The notes under the pieces: model-generated
The model's database searches: none
What the model was told of the DNA's origin: nothing
Seen by the model: the letters and a program-made list of their open reading frames with translations, nothing else
Origin: Gammaproteobacteria bacterium
GTDB lineage: Bacteria > Pseudomonadota > Gammaproteobacteria > HTCC5015
Direction of reading: 5' to 3'
Assembly (NCBI GenBank): GCA_026004975.1
Contig: BPKE01000002.1
Span: forward strand, 124,001-188,000
Length of the DNA: 64,000 bases
Translations under genes and position numbers: made by a program
In this document: piece after piece, positions 44,159 to 52,403 of the stretch
How the letters are laid out: each line of letters begins with the position of its first letter
Numbering within the stretch: position 1 is the stretch's first letter

Positions 44159-45475
44159 TCAGAGATAGCGATTGACCAGGTTTTCCAGGTACTCCTGCTT
44201 GCCGGAGACGTGCTTGGGATCGAGGTTGTCGCGCCGCACGCGCTCGAACAAGTCGGCGAGACCCAGCTTGCCGTCGAGGATGTCCCGCCCCAGCGGACCC
44301 GACCAGCCGGCGTAGCGCTGGTCCACGAAGCGCTGCAGCGCCCCGTCCTCGAGCATCTTGTGGGCGTTGAGCAGCGCACGGGCGAGGGTGTCCATGCCGC
44401 CGATGTGGCCGTGGAACAAATCCTCGGGATCCACGCTCTGGCGGCGCACCTTGGCGTCGAAATTGAAGCCGCCGGTGGTGAAGCCGCCGCCGCGCAGGAT
44501 CTCGTAGAGCACCAGGGTGCTCTCGGCGACGTCGTTCGGGAACTGGTCGGTGTCCCAGCCGTTCTGCGGGTCGCCGCGGTTGGCGTCGATGCTGCCGAAA
44601 ATCCCCTTGGCGATGGCCGTGGCGACCTCGTGCTGGAAACTGTGTCCGGCCAGGGTGGCGTGGTTGGCCTCGATGTTCACCTTGTATTCCTTCTCGAGGC
44701 CGAACTGCTCCAGGAAACCGTAAACGGTGGAAACGTCGAAATCGTACTGGTGCTTGGTCGGCTCACAGGGCTTGGGCTCGATCAACAGGGTGCCCTTGAA
44801 GCCGATCTTGTGCTTGTATTCGGCCACCAGCGTCAGGAAACGGCCGAACTGGGCCGCCTCGCGCTTGAGGTCGGTGTTCAGCAGCGTGTCGTAACCCTCG
44901 CGCCCGCCCCAGAGCACGTAGTTCTCGCCGCCCAGTTGATGGGTGACATCCATGCAGTGCTTGACCTGGGCGGCGGCCCGGGCGAACACCTCCGGGTTCG
45001 GATTGGTCGCCGCGCCGGCCGCGTAGCGCGGGTGGCTGAACAGGTTCGCCGTGCCCCACAGCAGGCGCACGCCGGTGCGGGCCATGTGCTCGGCGAGCTT
45101 TTCCGCGAGCCGGCTCAGGTTGTCGCAGCTTTCCTGGAAGGTGGCGCCTTCCGGCGCGACGTCCACGTCGTGGAAGGTGTAGAAGGGCACGCCGAGCTTT
45201 TCGAAGAATTCGAAGGCCGCCTGCATTTTCAGCTCGGCCATGGCCATCGGGTCGCCGGGACGGTGCCAAGGGCGGTCGAAGGTTCCGGCGCCGAAGACGT
45301 CGAAGCCGTTCCAGCAGAAGGTGTGCCAGTAACACACCGAGAAGCGCAACCAGTCCCGCATCGGCTTGCCGCCCACGACGCGGTCGGCGTCGTACCAGCG
45401 GAAGGCCAGCGGATTGTCGCTCTCGGGCCCCTCGTAGCGGATCTTGTCGATGGAAGCGAAATACGATGTGCTCAT
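44159..45475 (-). CDS. xylA: Xylose isomerase
   Basis: A 438-residue class II xylose isomerase converting D-xylose to D-xylulose. Active-site parts seen: [13 protein letters not shown] (catalytic His and Asp), [35 protein letters not shown] and the metal ligands in [20 protein letters not shown]. Located 33 bp after xylB; terminated by a clear hairpin. The frame is intact. Confidence 0.98.
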   Translation of the reverse strand: MSTSYFASIDKIRYEGPESDNPLAFRWYDADRVVGGKPMRDWLRFSVCYWHTFCWNGFDVFGAGTFDRPWHRPGDPMAMAELKMQAAFEFFEKLGVPFYTFHDVDVAPEGATFQESCDNLSRLAEKLAEHMARTGVRLLWGTANLFSHPRYAAGAATNPNPEVFARAAAQVKHCMDVTHQLGGENYVLWGGREGYDTLLNTDLKREAAQFGRFLTLVAEYKHKIGFKGTLLIEPKPCEPTKHQYDFDVSTVYGFLEQFGLEKEYKVNIEANHATLAGHSFQHEVATAIAKGIFGSIDANRGDPQNGWDTDQFPNDVAESTLVLYEILRGGGFTTGGFNFDAKVRRQSVDPEDLFHGHIGGMDTLARALLNAHKMLEDGALQRFVDQRYAGWSGPLGRDILDGKLGLADLFERVRRDNLDPKHVSGKQEYLENLVNRYL

Positions 45476-45508
45476 GCTTGGCTTACCTGTCGTCGACGAT
45501 GTGATGGA

Positions 45509-46981
45509 TCAGGCCTGCGGGGCGCTGAAGAACGGCGCCTCCAGGGTTTGGTACAGGGCCCGGTAACGCGGCCACAACCGCGCGTAGAGCGCCTGGAGTT
45601 CCGGCTCGGGTTCGGCGACGCGGCGGATCGGCTGCGGCTCGACCTCGATGCGGCCGGTGTCGCCGAACCGGGCCAGGCGGGCGGCACCGAAGGCCGGGCC
45701 CAGCTCCGCGCCCTCGCGGTAGATCAATTTCCGGCCGAGCACGCTCGCCAGGATGCGCCCCCACAGCACGCTGGCGGCGCCGCCGCCGATCACCGACACC
45801 TCCTCGATGGCGGTGCCGGCGTCGTACAAGGCCTGCTGGCCGTCGGCGAAGGCGAAGGCCACCCCTTCGAGCACGGCGATCACCAGATCCGCGCGCTCGG
45901 TGGCGTGCGTCAGCCCGAAGAACACGCCCTTGGCATAGGGGTTGTTGTGCGGCGTGCGCTCGCCCGAGAGGTAGGGCAAGAACAGCGGCTTTTCGGCCGG
46001 ATCGCGCAGCAAGGGCCGGCCTTCGGCCTCGGCGAGCATCTCGGCCTCGCTGGCGGCGCCCAGCACGCCCTTGAGCCAGCTCAGGCAACTGGCCGCGCTC
46101 AGGATCACGGACATCTGGTGCCACCGCCCCGGCAGGCAGTGGCAGAAGGCGTGCACCCCGCCCTGCGGGTTGGCGCGGTACTCGCCGCTGGAGACGAAAT
46201 ACACCCCCGAGGTGCCCAAGGAGACGAAGGCCGTGCCCGGCTCGATGACGTTGGCGCCGACCGCGCCGGCGGCGTTGTCACCGCCGCCGCCGACCACCGG
46301 CACCGTACCGAGCCCCCAGCGGTCCGCCACCTCCGGACGCAGCCGGCCGGTGATCTCGGTGCCTTCGAACAGCCGGGGCATGTGGCCCTCGTTCAGCCCG
46401 CAGGCCTCGAGCAGCTCCGGCGCCCAGCGGCGCTCGGCGACGTTCATCCACAGTGTTCCGGCGCTGTCCGACATGTCCGAGGCGTACTCACCGGTCATGC
46501 GCCAGCGCAGATAATCCTTGGGCAGGAGCACCTTGGCCACGCGCGCATAGGCCTCGGGCTCGTGGCGGCGCAGCCACACCAGCTTGGGCGCCGTGAAACC
46601 GGGCATCGCGCGGTTGCCGGCGATGCGCGGCAGGTCCGGCACCGTCTCCTCGAGCCAGGCGCACTCGGCATGCGAGCGCCCGTCGTTCCACAGGATCGCC
46701 GGGCGGATCACCCGGCCCTCCGCGTCGAGCAGCGTGGCGCCGTGCATCTGGCCCGACAAGCCCACCGCCCGCACCGCGGCGAAGGCCCGTTCCTGGCGCG
46801 CGCGCATGGCGAGCACCGCCTGGTCCGCCGCCGTCCACCAGCCCTCCGGATCCTGCTCGGACCATAGCGGCCGCGGCCGCGACACGGTCAGCGGCGCCGA
46901 GGCCGTGTCCACCACGCGGTCCTGCTCGTCGATGAGCACCGCCTTCACCGCCGAGGTGCCCAGATCGATTCCGATGTACAT
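45509..46981 (-). CDS. xylB: Xylulokinase
   Basis: A 490-residue FGGY kinase phosphorylating D-xylulose. N-terminal phosphate loop YIGIDLGTSAVKAVLIDEQD, the GLSGQMHGATLLD motif, the catalytic-Asp region PVVGGGGDNAAGAVGANV, and SVIGGGAASVLWGRILASVL. The start at 46981 gives the family N-terminus and has GGAGG upstream. First gene of xylBA; the 363-bp upstream region holds a LacI-type operator candidate. Confidence 0.97.
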   Translation of the reverse strand: MYIGIDLGTSAVKAVLIDEQDRVVDTASAPLTVSRPRPLWSEQDPEGWWTAADQAVLAMRARQERAFAAVRAVGLSGQMHGATLLDAEGRVIRPAILWNDGRSHAECAWLEETVPDLPRIAGNRAMPGFTAPKLVWLRRHEPEAYARVAKVLLPKDYLRWRMTGEYASDMSDSAGTLWMNVAERRWAPELLEACGLNEGHMPRLFEGTEITGRLRPEVADRWGLGTVPVVGGGGDNAAGAVGANVIEPGTAFVSLGTSGVYFVSSGEYRANPQGGVHAFCHCLPGRWHQMSVILSAASCLSWLKGVLGAASEAEMLAEAEGRPLLRDPAEKPLFLPYLSGERTPHNNPYAKGVFFGLTHATERADLVIAVLEGVAFAFADGQQALYDAGTAIEEVSVIGGGAASVLWGRILASVLGRKLIYREGAELGPAFGAARLARFGDTGRIEVEPQPIRRVAEPEPELQALYARLWPRYRALYQTLEAPFFSAPQA

Positions 46982-47141
46982 TCCGCCCAGCCTCCACTTA
47001 GGCGCGGCGCCCGTCGGACCGCGCTCCCGAACCACGCAAAACTGTAACCCAGGCGGCCGCCGGCGCAAACCGCGGGCCCGTGCGACTTGGACCGTGTCCG
47101 AGGCGGACACCGGCCGCTCTAGGCCGAGTTTACCCCAGCGA

Positions 47142-47155
47142 TGGCAACGTTGTCA
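47142..47155. promoter_or_regulatory. Candidate LacI-family operator upstream of xylB
   Basis: TGGCAACGTTGTCA is a 14-bp palindrome with one mismatched pair and the AACGTT centre typical of LacI/GalR-family operators. It lies 160 bp upstream of xylB. LacI-type XylR regulators commonly control xylose genes in TonB-type carbohydrate loci, but no regulator gene is in the window. Confidence 0.4.
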
Positions 47156-47287
47156 GCCTCCGGAAACGAGAGCGCCCCGGCCGCCCCCGCGCCGCGCGGC
47201 CGGGGCACCCTCCCAGTGCACCCCGGGCGACGGCGACGAACCCGGCCGAGGGCTCCCCGCCCACCGCGGACTCCAAGCCAGGCGCGC

Positions 47288-47320
47288 AAAGAAAGAGGCC
47301 GCTGCCGAAGCAGCGGCCTC
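47288..47320 (-). terminator. Intrinsic terminator of the xylan TonB receptor
   Basis: A perfect 11-bp stem (47295-47305 with 47310-47320) with a TTCG loop on the minus strand, followed by TTTCTTT (47294-47288). It lies 24 bp after the receptor stop codon. Confidence 0.88.
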
Positions 47321-47344
47321 CAAAAGAGACGCCTCCTGCGAGAA

Positions 47345-50300
47345 CTAGAATTCCACGCGCGCACCGAAGAGATAGCGCGGTTGGAATTCCTGCCACAACC
47401 ACAGGTTGCTTTCGTCGCGGCCGTAGTGCTTGGTGTTCTCTCCGTTGACGTTGATCCCTTCGAGCGTCAGGGCAAGGAAATCGGTCACTTGCCACGCGAG
47501 GCTCACGTCGATCTGGCGGTAGTCGTCGACGAACACCGGGTTGCGATCGCCGCCGCGGTTGACCGACCGCAGGTAGCTGTCACGCCAGTTGTAGGAGGCT
47601 CGCGCCGAGAACCCACCGCGCTCGTAAATGAGCGTCAGGTTCGCGGTGTCGCTCAAGCCGAGCAGCGCGAACTGGTCCTCGGAAGGCGGCGCGCCGACGT
47701 CGATCCCGACGTCGCCGTTGACCGTGGTGTAGTTGGCCTGGATACCGAAGCCGCTGTCGCCGAAGAAATGCTGCCAGGCCCATTCCAAGCCCTGGATCGT
47801 GCCGGTTTTGTTGTTCAACTGCGTCTGGAACGCAAATTCGAACAGCGGATCACTGCTGTCCGGAACGATGTCGTACGCTGCCAGCACGTTATCGACGAAA
47901 GTCTGGTCCAACTCGCCCGTCACCGGGTCGATCTGGTTCTGGAACTCCGTGAACGGATCGGGGAAGTCCGCAGGGTTGTCGATCATCGCCGTCAAAGTGA
48001 ACAGGTTCACCTCGGTCGGCTGGAAACCGTTGTCGAGCAACCACTGCATCGCCTGCCCCGAGCGCGTGCCGGGCGCACCCGAACTCGGGTCACGCAGATC
48101 GAACAAGGGTTGATTGATCACACCGGACCCGATGAAATTGTCGACCTTCTTGCGATAGGCCCCGACCGAGAAATAACTCGCCTCGCCGTAATAGTACTCG
48201 AGCGAGATGTCGAGGTTCTCCGACTCCATCGCTTCGAGGGCCGGGTTGCCGCCGCTGCCCGTCGGCACACCCGCCGTTGGCGGTCGGGCGGGGCGGAGTG
48301 CCCGCGTTGATGTTCGCAAACAAGCTGCCGTACCCCGGCCGCCCGATCGTCTTGCTGTAGGAGAAGCGACCCCACGAGGGCGTCGGACAACTCGACTTTC
48401 AGGTCGAGGTTGGGCAGCGTGTTGCTGTAGTCATTTTCGATGGTGACGGGCAGGCGCTCACTGGTGAGGGTGATGGTGAAGTCGTTGTCCGACTGCCAGA
48501 TGATGTTTTGGGGCACCGGAATCAACGACGTCGAGGTCACGTCGGTCTGCTCGTGCCGGACACCAAGCACCACCTGGTACGGCAAGCTGCCGAGTTCCCC
48601 ATCGTGGGTAACCTGGATGAAAACGGCGCTGATGTCTTCCTCGACCGTATTGTTTTCGTCGTTGGTGACGAACAGGCTGTTGCCTCGGCTGTCGTACAGC
48701 GCACTCAACTGCTGGAACAGCTCGTTGGCGTTTGCACGGAAACCGATGCGCCCGGGGTCCCCTTCGGGAAGGCCGGGGTCGAACTCCTTGAACTGACACG
48801 CGATGCAGAACGTTTCGATCAAGGAGGTGTCCACGTCACCCGGGTTGTTGATCCCCCAGTCACCCAACACCTGCTGGGTCTGGATCCGCTTTTGGGTCAT
48901 CTCGAGGCTACGGGCGTCGACACCGGCGTCCACGCGCCAGCCGTCGCCGACATCCCAGTTCAAGGTCACGCTGCCACCCGTGATTTCGGTGAGCTGGGAC
49001 GACGAGATCGTCCGGGCCATCTGGGAACCAAGGTCGCCCGCGTCCAGCTCCCCATTGGCGTTGGTGCCGCCGTCGAGGCCCGCGGTATCCCTGACCGTGT
49101 CGTCGATCGAGATGAACTGCTGCGGGAAACCGGAGCGCCGGAAATCCAGGGAATGCTCCGCGATCACCGGCGCGCCGATGGAGACCGTAACGGCGTTGTT
49201 GGTGATCGTCCGCCCGTCCGGCAAGGTGAGAGACATGCCATCGGGCGAGCTTTCCGCTTCGGCACTGTACACATCGAAGGTAAGATCGACCCCGTCAGAC
49301 AGGGTCCATTGCGCATTGAAGCCGACCTCGTCGAGGGTGTCCTCGATGTTGTACATCTGCTGCTCGAAACCCTCGTCCTTGACCCCCGCGATGTCCTCAT
49401 ACAGGAACACCGTGGTCGCCACGACCGGGTTGTCGTCGAACTGGACGGCATCGAAGGGCCGGTTGAACCAGTTCGTTTTATCCGAACGCTGCTCCTGCTG
49501 CGTATTCGTCGCCGTCAACGCATCGAGAGTCAGGGTCAGCGTATCGGTGGGACGGAACTGGACCGTCAACATGGCATTGTCACGCTCACGCGTGAAATCG
49601 GAGCGGTGCCAGCGGCTGTCGTTCGGCACCGAGACGAATTGCTGGCTGCTCGCGGGGACGTTCGCGATGGTGGTCGTCGGGGAAACGAAATTGTTGCCGG
49701 TGTCGAGGAACTGTTCGACGGTCCGGATGTTCCAGCCGTTCACCGTGGCACTCATCGCCGAGCTGTCGCGTTCCTGGTGGCTGACGAACAGCGACACCCC
49801 CCACACGTCGGAGCCGTTGAAACTGAGCATCGCGCTGATCTCGGGCGTGTTCTCGTCGCCCTCGATCACGCTCTTGTCGTGCACGATCTTGGCCAGAACC
49901 GCGCCGCTGAACCCCTCCTCCTGCTCCAGCGGCCGGTGCGTCTTGATGTTCACCGTACCGCCGAGACCACCGCCGGCGACCGTGGCCCTGCCGGTCTTGT
50001 AGACCTCCAGCCCGGCGACGCCTTCCGAGGCCAAGTTTGAGAAGTCGAAGGAACGCGAAGCACCGGTGGCAAAGGCGGCGTTCTGGTCCCCACCGATGAC
50101 CGAAACGTTGGCGCTGGGCAGATGGCGGCCATTGAGCAACACCAGATTGTTGCCGCCGCCGAAGCCGCGGACGGTGATCTCGGCGCCCTCGCCGTTGACG
50201 CGGTCGATCGCCACGCCGGTGATGCGCTGCAGCGATTCGGCGAGGTTGGTATCCGGGAACTTACCGATGTCTTCGGCGGAGATCGCGTCGACCACGCCGG

Positions 50301-50463
50301 CCGAATCGCGCTTGATGTCCATCGCCCGCTCGAGCGAGGCGCGGATCCCCTGGACGACGACTTCTTCCACGGGACCCTGGGCGAGCGCCTGACCGCCCGC
50401 CAGGGAGGACCCGACCAGGGCGGTGTAAATCGCTTGCGAGAGCTTGCTCTTTTCGAACTTCAT
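47345..50463 (-). CDS. TonB-dependent receptor of the xylan locus (two frameshifts)
   Basis: A large receptor of about 1038 residues after correction. The signal peptide (IYTALVGSSLAGGQALAQ) is followed by EEVVVQGIRASLERAMDIKR, the plug (GKFPDTNLAESLQRITGVAI, GAEITVRGFGGGNNLVLLNG) and a 22-strand-type barrel ending FQPRYLFGARVEF. This form, with a short TonB-box region and the IRASLERA motif, is typical of carbohydrate-utilisation receptors. Two single-base insertions interrupt it, near 48369 (ALVG to RFSYSKTIGRPGYGSLFA) and near 48271 (PTANG to GVPTGSGGNPALEAM). Context points to xylo-oligosaccharides as ligand (inference). Confidence 0.88.
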
Positions 50464-50599
50464 GCTGATACCCCCCAAGGGTGTGTTGAGTGGAACGACA
50501 ACCGGCGCGCCTCCCGCGCGCCTCGGCGTTGCGGTTCACGAGCGATGGCCGCGTGGCGGCCACCCGGCCCGGCCGTCCTTGAAGCCGGAACCGCGCGGC

Positions 50600-50629
50600 A
50601 GTCTAGGCGTAAGATTTGACGAATGTCAA
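50600..50629 (-). promoter_or_regulatory. Receptor promoter with overlapping palindrome
   Basis: Minus-strand TTGACA (50629-50624), an 18-bp spacer and TAGACT (50605-50600). The -35 lies inside the dyad TTGAC-GAAT-GTCAA (50616-50629), so a repressor bound there would block it. It gives a leader of about 130 nt to the receptor ATG at 50463. Confidence 0.6.
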
Positions 50630-50700
50630 GTATCGGTCCGGGCTGCATTTTTTAGGCTGCCCGAGGGCGGCCGGCACGGCTTCGGGCGGCGGCCGCGAGG

Positions 50701-50716
50701 TACGTGTTGCCACGTA
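50701..50716. repeat. Inverted repeat in the divergent control region
   Basis: TACGTG and CACGTA flank TTGC, a perfect 6-bp dyad between the receptor promoter and the halogenase-like gene. Possible regulator-binding site; unassigned. Confidence 0.35.
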
Positions 50717-50832
50717 TACGGCGGCCGGCGAACGGCCGGCGCTTTCATCGGCCGCGGCGGATCCTTTACCATCGGCGGGCGCGGCGCGCCGCGGCCGTCA
50801 CGTAAAACCCTTTCGCGAGCGAGGCAACGACG

Positions 50833-52348
50833 ATGGACAAACCTCCCGTACACCGCGTGGTGATCGCCGGCGGCGGCACGGCCGGCTGGCTGGCCGCCGT
50901 GGCGCTTTCCGCAGCAGCTGGGCCCCTTGCTGGAGCTGACCCTGGTCGAGTCGGAGGACATCGGCGTGGTCGGCGTCGGCGAGGCGACCATCCCGCCGGT
51001 GCGCACCTACCACAAGCTCGCCGCGGTGGACGAGCGCGCCTTCATGCGCGCCAGCCAGGCGACCTTCAAGCTCGGCATCGCCTTCGAGAACTGGGGCCGG
51101 CCCGGCGACCGCTACATCCATTCCTTCGGCCGCCTCGGCCTGTCGACCTGGATGGCGGACTTCTTCCAGATCTACCTCGAGGGCCGCCGGCGCGGGCTCG
51201 TCGAGGACGAGGTCGGCGCCTACTGCCTCGAATGGAAGGCGGCCGAGGCGGAGCGCTTCGCCACCGGCGGCGAGCCGGAATTGAATTACGCCTACCACCT
51301 GGACGCGGCGCTCTACGGCCGCCACCTGCGCGGGCTGTGCGAGGCGCGCGGCGTGCGCCGCATCGAGGGCAAGATCGTCGAGGTGGAACAGGACCCGGAC
51401 TCGGGCTTCATCCGCGCCCTGCGCCTCGAGGACGGCCGCCGCGTGGAGGGCGACTTCTTCCTCGACTGCACCGGCCTGCGCGGCCTGTTGATCGAACAGA
51501 CCCTGGGCACCGGCTTCGAAGACTGGTCGCACTGGCTGCCGATGGACCGGGCGCTGGCGGTGCAGACCCGGGCGCTGCGCCCGGCCCCGCCCTACACGCG
51601 TTCGATCGCGCACGCGGCCGGCTGGCAATGGTGGATCCCGCTGCAAAACCGGGTCGGCAACGGCCTGGTGTACTGCAGCGCCCACCTCTCCGACGAGGAG
51701 GCCGCCGACACGCTGATGGCGCACATCGAGGGCGAGACGCTCAACACCCCCCGCCTGATCCGCTTCCGCACCGGCCGCCGCCGCCAGGTGTGGAACAAGA
51801 ACTGCCTGGCCGTGGGCCTGTCCAGCGGTTTCCTCGAGCCGCTCGAATCGACCAGCATCCACCTGATCCAGAACGCCGTGCACCGTTTCATGCGGCTGTT
51901 CCCTTTCCACGGGGTGACCCCGGCGCTGGTCGAACGCTACAACCGCCTCGCCCGCCAGGAGATCGAGGCGATCCGCGATTTCATCATCCTCCACTACAAG
52001 GTCACCGAACGCGAGGACAGCCCCTTCTGGCGGGACTGCCGGCACATGGCGGTGCCCGACACGCTCGCGTTGCGCATCGCCCTGTTCGAACAGAACGCGC
52101 TCGCCTTCCAGGACGGCGAGGAGCTGTTCGCCATCGACTCGTGGATCCAGGTGATGCTCGGCCAGCGGCTCGCCCCGGGCGGCCACCACCTGTTCGCGCG
52201 CATGATGACCGACCAACAGCTGCGCGGGGCGCTCGACGGCCTGCGCCGCAAGGTCGAAGCGCGGATCGGTGCGCTGCCGCCCCACGACCGCTTCGTGCGC
52301 GAGTACTGCGCCGCCGAGGCGGCGCCCTCGCCCGCGCCGACGGGGTGA
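50833..52348 (+). CDS. Tryptophan halogenase-like FAD-dependent protein (one frameshift)
   Basis: About 504 residues after correction. FAD-binding GGGTAGWLAA near the start, the EATIP/ATFKLGIAFENW region that contains the halogenase catalytic Lys position, the WxWxIP motif (GWQWWIPLQNR) and GLSSGFLEPLESTSIHLI are all present. Removing one base near 50911 joins VALS to QQLGPLLELTLVE. Family members halogenate tryptophan or indole, but many sit next to TonB receptors in carbohydrate loci and their substrates there are unknown. It is divergent from the xylan receptor and first in the glycosidase series. Confidence 0.88.
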
Positions 52349-52363
52349 CAACGCTGTCCTCCT

Positions 52364-52403
52364 CGGGCACCATTGGGGTTCCCTGCCCCTTGCGAGGTGC
52401 CCG
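52364..52403 (+). promoter_or_regulatory. Hairpin covering the GH9 ribosome-binding site
   Basis: CGGGCACC (52364-52371) pairs perfectly with GGTGCCCG (52396-52403). The 3' arm contains the Shine-Dalgarno bases and ends immediately before the GH9 ATG. A nested GGGG/CCCC pair (52375-52378 with 52386-52389) could close the loop. No T-run follows. It could limit translation of GH9 relative to the gene before it. Confidence 0.5.

Larger units (their letters stand above)
46982..47344. other. Intergenic region between xylB and the TonB receptor
   Basis: Contains no open frame I can support. It holds the receptor terminator (47288-47320), a LacI-type palindrome (47142-47155) and a 7-bp inverted repeat GTGTCCG-AGG-CGGACAC (47094-47110), the last two upstream of xylB. 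No convincing -35/-10 pair for xylB was found; TTGCCA inside the palindrome is a weak -35 candidate. Confidence 0.6.
50464..50832. other. Divergent control region of the xylan locus
   Basis: 369 bp between the receptor and the halogenase-like gene. It holds the leftward receptor promoter (50600-50629) and a dyad TACGTG-TTGC-CACGTA (50701-50716). A GAGG ribosome-binding site precedes the halogenase ATG. No open frame worth calling was seen, and no clear rightward -35/-10 pair. Confidence 0.6.
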
